64,000 nucleotides of DNA from Chlorogloeopsis sp. ULAP01 (GCF_030381805.1 NZ_JAUDRH010000008.1:310001-374000), one strand, 5' to 3'. Shown: positions 1 to 9,116, counted from the first letter of the stretch. Numbers and translations are program-made. The notes: generated from the sequence alone by a model not told the origin.

Positions 1-1
1 G

Positions 2-262
2 TATTGGATACCCGGACTTAGTCAATCTTCCCGGCGAACTGTGCTTAACTTTACTATTAACCGTTCTGGTCAAGTAAGCAATATCCAAGTTGCCCGTACC
101 TCTGGAGTTGATGTAACTGATGAAGCAGCACTAAACGCTGTAAGGCTAGCAGCACCCTTTGCACCTTTGCCCTCAGGATTTTCAAGTGACTACATTAATA
201 TTCAATTTACATTTTCTATCAATGTCTACGGAGAGCTAGATTTATCAGGAGACGGCGGATAA
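2..262 (+). CDS. TonB family protein, C-terminal part (5' end outside window)
   Basis: The frame is open from base 2 to a TAA at 260-262, so this is the last 86 codons of a longer gene. The pattern FTINRSGQVSNIQVARTSG, then a helix rich in Ala (DEAALNAVRLAAPFAPLP) and a closing strand INIQFTFSI, is that of the TonB C-terminal domain, which contacts the TonB box of outer-membrane receptors in the periplasm. The GTG at 41 is internal and not a credible start because the domain begins upstream of it. The N-terminal membrane anchor and proline-rich linker should lie outside the window. A TolA-like role cannot be excluded from this fragment. Confidence 0.75.
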   Translation, partial: YWIPGLSQSSRRTVLNFTINRSGQVSNIQVARTSGVDVTDEAALNAVRLAAPFAPLPSGFSSDYINIQFTFSINVYGELDLSGDGG

Positions 263-314
263 TTAAGAAGGCAGAGAGCAGTCGCTATGAATAAAATTCA
301 TCACCAAGCATAAA

Positions 315-351
315 AAAGGCATTGAACCGGGGACATCGGCTATATGCCTTT
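315..351 (+). terminator. possible stem-loop after the TonB-like gene
   Basis: AAAGGCAT at 315-322 pairs with ATGCCTTT at 344-351 around a 21-base loop, about 50 bases after the upstream stop. There is no strong T-run, so terminator function is weakly supported. Confidence 0.25.
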
Positions 352-477
352 ATGAACAGCTACTATGCTAAAACGGCAGCATATAAAGTTGCTATTACTG
401 TTGCAGAGATAAATGAAGTTTATCTCAACTCTAGTCTTTAATAACTCAGAACTTGTAAGTATGCAAATCTTACAAGA

Positions 478-1008
478 TTAAAAATATACCCATCCATACT
501 GCGGATCAAATCCATATCCATGCGCAACAGGTCGTATAAAAAATCCCCTTAGATTGTTTACGTAAATGTTGCGAGTACGTACAACAGTCCTTTGCGGATA
601 TGCAATATTTTGCCATTCTTCCGCTTGTGAATTAAAAATTTTCCAGCCTGTAGCTTCACTCCAATAATATTTACATCCAAACGAACATTGGAAGAAACTG
701 CCAACGTAGGATGATGGATTTGAGTGTCTTGTAGTTAGGTTTGTTGGCTCAGTAGCTTGGCTTTTTGGAGCAAGAACACTTTCTACGCCAACATTTAAAG
801 TTCCCCTGATAATCTCTAAACCCAGAAATTTCAAAGCGTTCTTTGTTATTTTCCCCCACTGTGGACGCGCATACGCTGATTCCTCAGCCTGAAACTTCAC
901 ACTTAATTCTTGAAAAGAAAATTTGAAAGTGTACGCGACTGAAAAACTACTAAAGAATAGCAGGATTAGGAATAACTTTGGTAGATTAGCCTTAGAATAT
1001 GTTTTCAT
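478..1008 (-). CDS. hypothetical exported protein
   Basis: This 176-residue protein is not one I recognise. Its N-terminus has Lys residues, a hydrophobic stretch (LFLILLFFSSFSVAYTF, residues 11-27) and an Ala-containing region, so it is probably exported or membrane-anchored. The mature part is rich in Tyr, Trp and Phe and has two close cysteines (CSFGCKYYW), a possible disulfide. It ends in an aromatic tail, GFDPQYGWVYF. It starts at an ATG at 1008. The nearest gene on either side is over 200 bases away, so it is probably transcribed alone. No function is inferred. Confidence 0.6.
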   Translation of the reverse strand: MKTYSKANLPKLFLILLFFSSFSVAYTFKFSFQELSVKFQAEESAYARPQWGKITKNALKFLGLEIIRGTLNVGVESVLAPKSQATEPTNLTTRHSNPSSYVGSFFQCSFGCKYYWSEATGWKIFNSQAEEWQNIAYPQRTVVRTRNIYVNNLRGFFIRPVAHGYGFDPQYGWVYF

Positions 1009-1222
1009 AGAGTTAACAGGTACGTAGAAAGTATGTGACTGGAATCGACTTTTAGACCTGATTGTATTGATACCGTTTCAAATACTGCGCGGGCAGGCAC
1101 GATTGGCAGGGCAAAGTATAGCCTTTTAACTAGACAAGGTTAACTTACAGTATTGCTAATAAGTAGAACGACTTGAAAAAACCAAACTATGTGAAGTAAT
1201 GTGCAAATATTGCTATCCAGTT

Positions 1223-1270
1223 CGTAGTAAGGACTTTAGTCCTTATTCGAGGGCTAAAGTTCTTACTACG
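1223..1270. repeat. 48-bp inverted repeat in the 1009-1365 spacer
   Basis: The left arm CGTAGTAAGGACTTTAG and the right arm CTAAAGTTCTTACTACG are near-perfect reverse complements. They are separated by about 14 bases, giving a stem of about 17 bp with one mismatch. It looks like a dispersed palindromic element of the kind common in filamentous cyanobacterial spacers. I see nothing else in the 357-base spacer. Confidence 0.65.
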
Positions 1271-1365
1271 GGAAGCCGCTCTTACCTTGCTTTGTCTACA
1301 CTCCAAACCTTTAATTTATTTACCCTGTTCTACTTAAATCGTAAATTTCTATCAAGAACAAGCAC

Positions 1366-1692
1366 TTAACTGCCATTAGAAGCCAAGGCGCCAATTGTTA
1401 AAGAAAGTCCACCTAAACTTAATTGCATAATTGGTAAATGACCTTCTACAAGCAAATCTCCTCCAGCAAGCAACAACATACCAATCCCTAAAACTAAAAA
1501 GACTCTACTAAAAGTTTGACCACTTTGAACTTGATGGCGAAGTTTTTCTGCTTCTTCTTTTGCTTTTTGAAGCTCTAAAGCTCTAGCTTTTTCCATTTGT
1601 AATCTTCTTTGCTCTTCCTCTTGTTTCCTCTGTTGAACAATCTTCGATATATTCAGGGCAATAACAGCAGGTAAAGATTGTAAAAATGACAC
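1366..1692 (-). CDS. small coiled-coil membrane protein, function unknown
   Basis: The protein has 108 residues. Residues 20-55 form a highly charged Glu/Lys/Gln helix (QQRKQEEEQRRLQMEKARALELQKAKEEAEKL) typical of a coiled coil. Two hydrophobic segments follow, about 62-80 (FLVLGIGMLLLAGGDLLVE) and 88-104. It starts at GTG 1692, supported by an AGGAG on the minus strand eight bases upstream. The layout suggests a helical domain tethered to the membrane. I do not recognise a family. Confidence 0.6.
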   Translation of the reverse strand: MSFLQSLPAVIALNISKIVQQRKQEEEQRRLQMEKARALELQKAKEEAEKLRHQVQSGQTFSRVFLVLGIGMLLLAGGDLLVEGHLPIMQLSLGGLSLTIGALASNGS

Positions 1693-2241
1693 AGTAAAAA
1701 CTCCTATTTACCTAAATATCCATTGAAAAATTTTGACATTTAGCATTGCAGATTGCTGCATTTAACATCAGCAACTATTCAACCAACGCAATAAAAGTAA
1801 CTCTATACTCATTTAGACTTTAATTATTATCTTGAATCAGATTACTTTTAGAACAATATTTCTAACTTGAAGTAATTTTAATAAAATGCAAAATAATAGC
1901 ATCAAATTTCTAAATGATTTGTTTAAGTTACTAGATTATTGATATATAAAATGTAATAATTTCACGGTATGAGATTTGATTAATCCAGCCTGTACTAAGC
2001 TTATTAAGGACACTAGTCTCAGACTAATACACAAGCTTTACCCAGAGATGTAAGCTCCTTACTTACTAGTAGTTAAATGTTTACTCAGGAGATTCAAAGA
2101 CAATTACGGAAAAAGAAGAATAAAAATAATTTATAATTTAATTCCAGAAGTAAAGAAAACGGCCCTTTTCTTTAAAGAGTTCTTTTCTCCACACCTTTAC
2201 ACCCCTCTTTCAACTTAGAGAAATGGTATAAATAGGCGTAA
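1693..2241. other. 549-base AT-rich spacer with no gene seen
   Basis: The spacer separates two minus-strand genes. It contains one small hairpin at 2152-2173 (AAAGAAAA / TTTTCTTT) that could end transcription of the gene to its right. No coding frame, RNA gene or HIP1-rich block is apparent. Confidence 0.4.
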
Positions 2242-3201
2242 TTATCCTAACGCTAATAACTCTCTCAGTTTTTGCTCAATTACCTCATTCACCAATTGAT
2301 TGCCTTGTAAATTTAGGTGAATATGGTCATGATAAAGGGTTTTTGGGTTCTTGCTAGAGTTAAATATAGGTAGAAAATCTATATAGCTAATTTGGTAATT
2401 CTGTGTGAATTCACTTAGGTGCTGGCGTGCTTTAATTTCATAATCGCGGGGTTCTAATGGGCTAACTTCTCGCAGTAAGGGAGTTATGACAAGTAAGAAA
2501 TGGCTGTTACTGGCACGCGTCAGTGCTTGGATTTTGCTAATAGCTTCCAAATTTACGCCCACACGATCGCCTGATTCTTTCTGCACTGCTTCTAATTCTG
2601 GGATTAGCTTTGGCTTTTTGATGTAACGCTCAAACACTTCCACCAATGCCAAAGGAGGTTTGCGATCTGGATAGTTGCGATCGCGTCCAACTGGTAAAGA
2701 GGTAGGAGCAGTAGCGAATAAATCATCGGTATTAATTAGCAATATCACTACTTGAGCATTAAAACTACCAAATTTTTGTAAATAAGCTAATTCATTTCTT
2801 GGCCCCCAAGAATTGGCTGAAGCATTTAGTACTTGAATTTGGTTGAAATTACGAGTATAAGTTAATGCTAGGGAATGTTGTAGCAAACTAGAAATCGTAT
2901 TATTTTGATCTGTCCACCAACCGCCATTAGCAATAGAATCTCCCAACAACAATACTCGCAGGGTGGCAGGTACAGAAAGCTCCTGTATTGCTTCACCACG
3001 CATCGAATATTGATTAATCTCAATGCGATTGCCATAGCGACGAGTCTGCTGGTTAGGCGCTAACAAGTAACCAATTTTTTCATCAGCAATGTAAATCAAA
3101 GGATTGCCGAAACCAAAAAGCGATCGCAAGGCTACTTCAATGACAATAAATAATCCCACAACCACTGCCAAAATTATTACCAAGTCTTCTTTCACCAGCA
3201 C
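2242..3201 (-). CDS. SGNH/GDSL-like hydrolase, membrane-anchored
   Basis: The 319-residue protein has an N-terminal membrane helix (LVIILAVVVGLFIVIEVAL, residues 7-25). An SGNH hydrolase domain follows. The nucleophile block is LRVLLLGDSIANGG (Ser within GDSI, near residue 89), and the C-terminal catalytic block is DHIHLNLQGNQ, with the Asp-x-x-His pair. An NTDD segment lies between them. Family members deacylate or de-esterify lipids, glycans or peptides; the anchor would place the domain outside the cytoplasmic membrane. The substrate cannot be told from sequence. It starts at GTG 3201 and has no operon partner. Confidence 0.75.
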   Translation of the reverse strand: MLVKEDLVIILAVVVGLFIVIEVALRSLFGFGNPLIYIADEKIGYLLAPNQQTRRYGNRIEINQYSMRGEAIQELSVPATLRVLLLGDSIANGGWWTDQNNTISSLLQHSLALTYTRNFNQIQVLNASANSWGPRNELAYLQKFGSFNAQVVILLINTDDLFATAPTSLPVGRDRNYPDRKPPLALVEVFERYIKKPKLIPELEAVQKESGDRVGVNLEAISKIQALTRASNSHFLLVITPLLREVSPLEPRDYEIKARQHLSEFTQNYQISYIDFLPIFNSSKNPKTLYHDHIHLNLQGNQLVNEVIEQKLRELLALG

Positions 3202-3409
3202 CCAACCCCAATTACTGTCGGAGCCGATTTTAACAACAATCTCTCTAATTAGGTACTGGGGATTCTTCTGACATCCAAAATCTTCAAGCCCCCCGATTTA
3301 TCCTTAGGGTCAATCCAAAATCGGATGACAAAGACGCCTATAAAATTCCGTTCCAAACTATACGATCGCTTTTAGTCTTGATAATATAAAATTTTTTACA
3401 TCTAGAACA

Positions 3410-3631
3410 ATGCAATCGATTCTCACTTGTACCATAGAATTGGTAGTGATCGCCTTTGTGCTGCTTTTAGCTCTGGATTTGTTTGCCACAATATCGGCTT
3501 TAGTACAGGCAGTACAACCAGTAGGTATTTACTACCAACGTTTAACACTTGATAATGTTCCAAACAAACTTGATTACTTGGCGCTGATTCTGGCATTAGC
3601 TGAACGGGAGTCGGCGACTGGTGGTTACTAG
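3410..3631 (+). CDS. possible small membrane protein
   Basis: The ORF has 73 codons from an ATG at 3410. Residues 7-33 are hydrophobic (IELVVIAFVLLLALDLFATISALV) and could form one membrane helix followed by a short soluble tail. There is no clear Shine-Dalgarno and I do not recognise the sequence. An opposite-strand frame (3423-3677) overlaps it but has less protein-like composition. It may be a real small protein or chance. Confidence 0.3.
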   Translation: MQSILTCTIELVVIAFVLLLALDLFATISALVQAVQPVGIYYQRLTLDNVPNKLDYLALILALAERESATGGY

Positions 3632-3654
3632 GTACAGGATATTGGAAATTTGGC

Positions 3655-3785
3655 AAAGAGGATGTGGAAGGGGACAAGGAGTTGAGGAAGGTGAGGGAGT
3701 AATAAGCGTAAATACTTCCCCATCTTCCCTATCTCCCTCATCTCTTCCTAGTCCACAGTCACTAATCCCCAGTCCCCTTTACCAT
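3655..3785. repeat. G/A-rich then C/T-rich low-complexity spacer
   Basis: A purine run rich in GGAAGGGGA and GAGGAAGGTGAGGGAG is followed by pyrimidine runs (TTCCCCATCTTCCC, TAATCCCCAGTCCCC) that can pair with it. The second half matches the short C-rich repeats also present near 29950, 42525 and 47215. Confidence 0.5.
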
Positions 3786-3811
3786 TAAATTAAGTACAGC
3801 AGGTGAGTCCA

Positions 3812-4687
3812 ATGCTTGCATCAATAAAAACGCTTCTTTTGTCAGTTGTGGACTATGCTGGGCTTTTTCCGCCAGCCAAGCTTGATTTACAGCAAGCAAT
3901 GGCAAACTATGCTTGCTACCAAACAACTGCCTATGCTTGGATGTTAGGACGCTTTGTCTTACCAGCATCTCGCTTTAAAGAATTTACAGAACTGCTACCA
4001 AAATTTCCAACTCAACAGCAATGGACGCTGAGTGTAATTCTCTCACAGGATATAGAGCTAGATATCAAAAAAGTGCGATCGCTCAACAACAATGCGATCA
4101 CTGTTACATCGTTAGAAATTCCTCCACTACCACCAACAGAAATCATAAAAGTACTTTCTCATCTTCCTGAGGGAGTGGATTCATACTTTGAAATTCCTCT
4201 ACACAGTGAGATAGAGACATATATAGCCGTTCTACGTCATACTGGTGCATCAGCAAAAATTCGTACTGGCGGCTTCACAATTGATGCTTTTCCCAGCGTC
4301 ACTCAACTGTATGAGTGCATCCTTGCATTTGCTAAAGCTCAAATCCCATTTAAAGCAACCGCAGGATTGCACCATCCATTATCAGGCAAACACTCTTTAA
4401 CCAATGAACCAGACAGTCTCATCGCACAAATGCATGGCTTTTTGAACGTTACCCTCGTGGCAGCACTCATTTATCAACAAAAAATAACGCAAGCAGAAGC
4501 ACTAGAATTACTAAGAGAATCATCCCCTGAAGCTTTAAAAATTACAGCAGACAGTATTTCGTGGCGAGATTACCAACTAAACTTAGCAGAAATAGAACAA
4601 ACTAGACAGAAATTCTTCCGTTCCTTCGGTTCTTGCTCATTTGATGAACCAATAGATGCTCTCAATAAAATTAAACTATTAAGTTAA
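3812..4687 (+). CDS. conserved protein of unknown function next to fumarylacetoacetase
   Basis: The protein has 291 residues if the ATG at 3812 is used (a GTG at 3803 adds three). I do not recognise a named family. It looks like a soluble alpha/beta enzyme: VDYAGLFPPAKLDL near the start, AKIRTGGFTIDAFPS in the middle, and FKATAGLHHPLSG with paired histidines. Short beta strands alternate with helices, as in a TIM barrel. It lies 30 bases upstream of fumarylacetoacetase on the same strand, so the two are probably cotranscribed and may act on the same aromatic or keto-acid breakdown route. That role is inferred from context only. Confidence 0.7.
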   Translation: MLASIKTLLLSVVDYAGLFPPAKLDLQQAMANYACYQTTAYAWMLGRFVLPASRFKEFTELLPKFPTQQQWTLSVILSQDIELDIKKVRSLNNNAITVTSLEIPPLPPTEIIKVLSHLPEGVDSYFEIPLHSEIETYIAVLRHTGASAKIRTGGFTIDAFPSVTQLYECILAFAKAQIPFKATAGLHHPLSGKHSLTNEPDSLIAQMHGFLNVTLVAALIYQQKITQAEALELLRESSPEALKITADSISWRDYQLNLAEIEQTRQKFFRSFGSCSFDEPIDALNKIKLLS

Positions 4688-4717
4688 TCAGCCCTGCTGC
4701 TTTTTACCCATGAAATT

Positions 4718-6034
4718 ATGACTTATACCACTGACGCCACCCACGATCCCAATTTACGTAGCTGGGTAGAATCAGCAAATCAAAAAGATACGGATTTTCC
4801 CATTCAAAATTTGCCTTTTGGTGTGTTTCGCGCTTTAGGTAGTGCCGAAAGCGCACGCATTGGAGTTGCAATTGGAGAGCAAATTCTAGATTTATCTAAG
4901 TGTTACCAAGCAGGGCTACTTCAAGAATTGCCTGAACAACTACAAGTAGCAGCTACAGCCTCTAACTTAAATTTATTGATGGCAATGGGGAGTGGAGCTA
5001 GATTGATTTTGCGTCGTCATTTGAGCGAGTTATTGCGGGCTGACAAACAACAGCCTGCCTCAGCAACAGAAATTCTCATACCCATGTCTAGCGCTGAACT
5101 ATTACTACCAGTTAATATTGGTGATTATACTGACTTTTATGCCTCAATTTTTCACGCCACAAACGTAGGTAAGTTATTTAGACCAGATAATCCCTTACTT
5201 CCCAACTATAAGTACGTACCCATCGGCTATCATGGACGTACCTCCTCAATTGTATCTAGTGGCACTTCCATCAAGCGTCCCCAAGGACAGAGAAAGAAAC
5301 CTGAAGATTCTGCTCCCAGCTTCAGCCCCTCTATCATGCTAGACTACGAATTAGAAGTCGGATTTTTTGTAGGTGTGGGAAATGAACTCGGACAGCCTAT
5401 ACCTATAGATAAGGCAGAAGAACATATATTTGGGCTATGTTTGGTAAATGATTGGTCAGGACGAGATATCCAAGCGTGGGAATATCAGCCTCTTGGCCCT
5501 TTTTTATCCAAGAGCTTCGCGACGACAATTTCTCCTTGGGTAGTAACATTAGAGGCTTTAGCGCCTTTTCGCTGTCCGGCTTTTGTGCGTAGCGAAGCAG
5601 ATCCCCAGCCGCTACCCTATCTCTCGTCACCACTGGATGCAAGTTTGGGTGGTATTGACATTACGCTCGAAGTGTGCGTTATCTCAGCCCAGATGCGGGA
5701 AGCCAAGATGCACCCCTTTAGCTTAAGCCGTGGTTCTTTTGGGCAGATGTACTGGACATTAGCACAAATGCTTACTCACCACTCTAGTAATGGTTGTAAT
5801 TTGCGTTCTGGGGATTTAATCGCTAGTGGTACAGTCTCTGGTGCAGAGGAAAGTTCACAAGGTTGTTTACTCGAAATCACCCAGCGTGGTTCCAAGCCTG
5901 TGATGCTACCAACAGGTGAATCGAGAAGTTTTTTGGCTGATGGAGACGAGGTGATCCTGCGGGGATACTGTCAAAAAGAAGGTTATGCCAGAGTGGGTTT
6001 TGGGGAATGTCGAGGTACGATTTTACCCGCCTAA
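4718..6034 (+). CDS. fahA: fumarylacetoacetase
   Basis: The enzyme splits 4-fumarylacetoacetate into fumarate and acetoacetate, the last step of tyrosine/homogentisate breakdown. The 438-residue length fits. Visible family landmarks are DYTDFYAS (metal-binding Asp), HATNVGKLFRPDNPL (catalytic His), GYHGRTSS, LDYELEVGFFVG (two metal-binding Glu) and NDWSGRDIQAWEYQPLGPF (metal-binding Asp). It starts at ATG 4718, directly after the uncharacterised gene. The 3' end overlaps the convergent phosphotransferase gene by 12 bases. No homogentisate dioxygenase or maleylacetoacetate isomerase lies in the window, so the rest of the pathway must be elsewhere or the substrate differs. Confidence 0.95.
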   Translation: MTYTTDATHDPNLRSWVESANQKDTDFPIQNLPFGVFRALGSAESARIGVAIGEQILDLSKCYQAGLLQELPEQLQVAATASNLNLLMAMGSGARLILRRHLSELLRADKQQPASATEILIPMSSAELLLPVNIGDYTDFYASIFHATNVGKLFRPDNPLLPNYKYVPIGYHGRTSSIVSSGTSIKRPQGQRKKPEDSAPSFSPSIMLDYELEVGFFVGVGNELGQPIPIDKAEEHIFGLCLVNDWSGRDIQAWEYQPLGPFLSKSFATTISPWVVTLEALAPFRCPAFVRSEADPQPLPYLSSPLDASLGGIDITLEVCVISAQMREAKMHPFSLSRGSFGQMYWTLAQMLTHHSSNGCNLRSGDLIASGTVSGAEESSQGCLLEITQRGSKPVMLPTGESRSFLADGDEVILRGYCQKEGYARVGFGECRGTILPA

Positions 6035-6922
6035 TACTGTTCCCACAGGTTGAACTTCTCTCGCACAACCAATATGTGCCAGCGACAGCGAGACATCATT
6101 GTACTTTACCCCCATTAATGCCCATTGAAGTTCAAGAGTTCCCACCCAAAAACGTGCGCGGTCAATTAGATGCCGTAACATTGGATAATCACTTGCCATA
6201 CGCCGCACGATATTTTCACCGTAATTGCCCAGTTGGGTGGCGATATCGCAAGCTGGATCGCCCAAGCCAGCAACACCGAAATCAAGAATGCCGCTAATAT
6301 TTTGTGATTCAGGATCAAAGAGGATGTGATACACAGACAAATCGCCGTGAATAAGTGCAGGTGTGTAACTTAGATCGAGTTCGCCTGATACCACAGGTGC
6401 AAACAGTTCATGTATCGAAGTCTGTTGGTGAAGCCAAAGGTAAGGAAACAGAGTTTCTTGAACTTCTGTGTACAACTGCAACCAATCTTCACGCGATCGC
6501 GCTGCACCAGAGTAAGATACTCCAGCTGTGGCTAAAACTTGAGTTGGGATGCTGTGCAATTGTTGATGATATGTTGCAAGTTGAGAAATAACGCGGGCTT
6601 GTACAGTTTCGCTTAACTTGAGCAGAGCATTGCGTGAAAGCGGTTCACCTTTGAGATATCGATAAGTAACAAAGTCTGCTTCCAAGTGTTCAAAGCGGGG
6701 AACGGGTAAATCAATATAGCGTTGCACCACTTCTAAGACTTTAGCTTCATGGGAAAGGATTTCTTTTCCCCAATCTTCTTTAACAAAGCGACAGACTAGC
6801 TCATGGTTAACCACTACCACATCATTAACCATACCATCTTGAATGAAATCCAGATGGTCAAAGGAAATATTATTGTAAACAGCACGAATTTTATCCAGAT
6901 AAGACGAAGGAATATTATTCAC
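6023..6922 (-). CDS. aminoglycoside phosphotransferase-fold kinase (APH family)
   Basis: The 299-residue protein shows the APH-type kinase motifs: ALIHGDLSVYHILFDP (catalytic loop with HGD) and GILDFGVAGLGDPACDIA (metal-binding DFG-like segment followed by the family's GDP-DIA stretch). The N-lobe begins around residue 25. It starts at GTG 6922, supported by AGGAG five bases upstream on the minus strand. Such proteins phosphorylate small hydroxylated molecules (antibiotics, homoserine, choline, sugars); the substrate is unknown here. Its stop overlaps the end of the convergent fahA by 12 bases. It should not be read as a resistance gene from sequence alone. Confidence 0.85.
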   Translation of the reverse strand: MNNIPSSYLDKIRAVYNNISFDHLDFIQDGMVNDVVVVNHELVCRFVKEDWGKEILSHEAKVLEVVQRYIDLPVPRFEHLEADFVTYRYLKGEPLSRNALLKLSETVQARVISQLATYHQQLHSIPTQVLATAGVSYSGAARSREDWLQLYTEVQETLFPYLWLHQQTSIHELFAPVVSGELDLSYTPALIHGDLSVYHILFDPESQNISGILDFGVAGLGDPACDIATQLGNYGENIVRRMASDYPMLRHLIDRARFWVGTLELQWALMGVKYNDVSLSLAHIGCAREVQPVGTVLGG

Positions 6923-7198
6923 AGCAACTCCTAAGGCGATGACAGCAAACAGACAATCAGAATTATTCGGACATTTTGCCCGACTGAAGCGATGTAACTG
7001 ATTTGGGTGTTTGTTCTACCAACGCAACACTGTTATAAAACTCCCTTAGAATATCGTTAGAAATAAGTGTAATACTAAATCTGATTGTTCGACTCTTTTT
7101 TTATATAGCCGCGTAGCCCCAGACTTGCAGCCTGTAGGGTACTGGGTTTTGAAAGCGAAGTGAGTTAATCTAATTGAGTCGATAAGTGGCAGTTGGCA

Positions 7199-7900
7199 AT
7201 GCTCAGAGAGATTGACAGAAGTATTTGGGTTGCCGAACAACCGTTTAAATATTTCGGACTCAGTGTTGGTACAAGAATGACGGTAATCCGCTTAGTAACT
7301 GGCGAGTTAGTCGTTATTTCTCCCATTCAAGTCGATGATGCCACCACTCATCAACTTAACGAGCTTGGCAATGTTAGTCATATCATTGCACCGAATCTCT
7401 ACCATTATTTGTTCACAGCAAATTTCAAGGCGCTCTATCCAAGCGCTATACTCTGGGCAACTCCTGGGTTAGACATTAAGAAACCAGAACTTTCCATCAA
7501 TCAAGTCATCAACACTAACAAAAGAAATTTTTTAAGCGGAATTGAGTGTTTACTGTTCGATGGCTTCAGAACGTTAAGTTTGAACGGTTTTGCTCCACTT
7601 AATGAATGTGTTTTCTTCCATGCAGAAAGTCGAACGTTGATACTTACAGATACGGCTTTTAATTTCGATGAGAGCTTTCCCTTAGTCACGCAGTTTGCGA
7701 CAAGGGTACTTGGTGGATATAAAAGCTTAAGCCCATCGTTGTTGGAACGAGTTGCAACACGAGAAAAAGAAAAGGTAAGACAAGCGGTGCAAAGAGTTTT
7801 AGCCTGGGATTTTGAGCGGGTAATTATGGCTCACGGCAGTATTGTCGAAAAGAACGGAAAGGAGAAGTTCAAGCAAGGATACGAGCAATTTTTGGGTTAA
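7199..7900 (+). CDS. DUF4336 domain-containing protein
   Basis: The protein has 233 residues from ATG 7199; a TTG two codons upstream is less likely. The opening MLREIDRSIWVAEQPFKYFGLSVGTRMTVIRL and later HIIAPNLYHYLF and DTAFNF resemble the DUF4336 family, a divergent relative of metallo-beta-lactamase-fold hydrolases. Metal-ligand histidines are reduced relative to true metallo-hydrolases (AHG near residue 216 remains). It stands alone on the plus strand between two minus-strand genes. The biochemical role is unknown. Confidence 0.75.
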   Translation: MLREIDRSIWVAEQPFKYFGLSVGTRMTVIRLVTGELVVISPIQVDDATTHQLNELGNVSHIIAPNLYHYLFTANFKALYPSAILWATPGLDIKKPELSINQVINTNKRNFLSGIECLLFDGFRTLSLNGFAPLNECVFFHAESRTLILTDTAFNFDESFPLVTQFATRVLGGYKSLSPSLLERVATREKEKVRQAVQRVLAWDFERVIMAHGSIVEKNGKEKFKQGYEQFLG

Positions 7901-7921
7901 TCGATAAACGCCACGCGATCG

Positions 7922-8692
7922 CTATCCCAAAACGGCAGCTAGCAAAAATAAACTATCCACCAAAATCGTACTCAACACTGCTCCACTAAAGGCATACCAG
8001 TGCCACTGTCTTTTACGTAAAGGTAAAATTCCCACCGTCATCAGAACTAAGGCAAGAGCGATCGCCCAAGTTTGCCCCCAAGGAGTTTGGATTTGCACCA
8101 CAGCATTTCGTAAAATTTGTGATATCTGTTCTGGTTCTGCCTGCATGATTTGCCGCCAGTAAGGCATTAAATCTACCAAATAAAAATACACATCAGTCAA
8201 AACCGTACCAAGCAAGGAACCCAAGTAAAACCAGTTACCCACCTTGCCCCAATTGCGCCGCAGACACCAGATCGCAAATGGCAAACCAATAGATTCTACA
8301 GGTAAATGCCATAGTGGTTCCCAACGCAACCAGCCCCAGTAAATTGAACCAGCTAACCAACTCCAACTAAATCCGTAAATTAAATCGCCCCATAGATATG
8401 TTACAGGACGTGACATTAATAAGAAACTCAGCCACACCCAGCCGCCTGTGAGAGATAAACTCAGCCACGGTAGCGATCGTACTAAGGGCGCTTCGATAAA
8501 TACTGGCACGGATACCAAAAAGACTGCCGCCGCAAATACCTGCCAATTTTGGCGAACAGATGTGAACCATAGAAGAGGAGTTGACGCGGAGAAATTATCA
8601 AAAACTTTCTCCGTGTCTGGGTGTCTCCGTGTCTCCGTGTCCATAGGAGCAGGGGTAGAAGCAGTGTAAGAGGATAATGTATTGTTAACCAA
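7922..8692 (-). CDS. DUF3120 integral membrane protein
   Basis: The polytopic protein has up to 256 residues and about six hydrophobic segments after residue 45 (VFAAAVFLVSVPVFIEAPLV, LTGGWVWLSFLLM, the Trp-rich YGFSWSWLAGSIYWGWL, LGSLLGTVLTDVYFYLV, and two near the C-terminus). The profile and motifs match the cyanobacterial DUF3120 family, whose function is unknown. The start is uncertain. The open frame begins at TTG 8692 and an ATG lies at 8644, but both precede a stretch encoded by an 8-bp tandem repeat (MDTETRRHPDTEK). The true start could therefore be downstream, near the first membrane helix. Confidence 0.75.
   Translation of the reverse strand: MVNNTLSSYTASTPAPMDTETRRHPDTEKVFDNFSASTPLLWFTSVRQNWQVFAAAVFLVSVPVFIEAPLVRSLPWLSLSLTGGWVWLSFLLMSRPVTYLWGDLIYGFSWSWLAGSIYWGWLRWEPLWHLPVESIGLPFAIWCLRRNWGKVGNWFYLGSLLGTVLTDVYFYLVDLMPYWRQIMQAEPEQISQILRNAVVQIQTPWGQTWAIALALVLMTVGILPLRKRQWHWYAFSGAVLSTILVDSLFLLAAVLG
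8609..8643 (-). repeat. 8-bp tandem repeat (GACACGGA) near the 5' end of the DUF3120 gene
   Basis: On the minus strand the unit GACACGGA occurs three times with one variant copy (GACACCCA). This is a well-known kind of short tandem repeat in filamentous cyanobacteria, usually between genes. Here it falls inside the annotated reading frame. Confidence 0.7.
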
Positions 8693-9116
8693 AGTTTTTT
8701 AATATAGTTTACTTAACTTCATCTTATTTAAGATATCACAACATATATCCCCCCCAGGGGCATATTAATTGTACCAGAATTTCTTTAGACCAAGAAAGAC
8801 AAACTATATTACCTGCTTAAAAGAAAAAATTTAGATAAAATTACGCAAGCGATGTAAGAGTTTAAAGTGTGGCGACAAATGTAATTAGTAAGCAATATTT
8901 CCTATTGACAAACGCCATACTTCATAAATTCTTTACGAATGATTTGAAGCAATTGACCTATCATCGGTCATTGTTGAAACATAGTAGGTTCTCATAAGTA
9001 GTCAGTAGTGAATTAATTTACGAATGGTTGTCACCGCGCGACAAAGTTTCTTGGCACTTATTTCTGAAAAACTTTACTGAGCATCTGTTTGTAATTAAAG
9101 TGACGCAGGTATACTA
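8693..9116. other. 424-base divergent promoter region, no gene seen
   Basis: The spacer lies between the divergent DUF3120 and uppP genes, so it must hold promoters for both. It contains a C-run followed by AGGGG near 8750-8760. I cannot pick out reliable -35/-10 pairs or a regulator site. Confidence 0.4.

Noticed and set aside
3423..3677. 84-codon minus-strand ORF
   Set aside because: It overlaps the plus-strand small membrane ORF and extends into low-complexity repeat DNA, with an unlikely protein composition.
6023..6922. Antibiotic resistance gene
   Set aside because: Only the broad APH kinase fold can be seen; there is no subtype signature or resistance context.
7080..7190. tRNA-like segment (GTTCGACTC and GC-rich text)
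   Set aside because: No cloverleaf with an acceptor stem could be built. No tRNA was found elsewhere by eye either; a covariance-model scan would be needed to exclude one.
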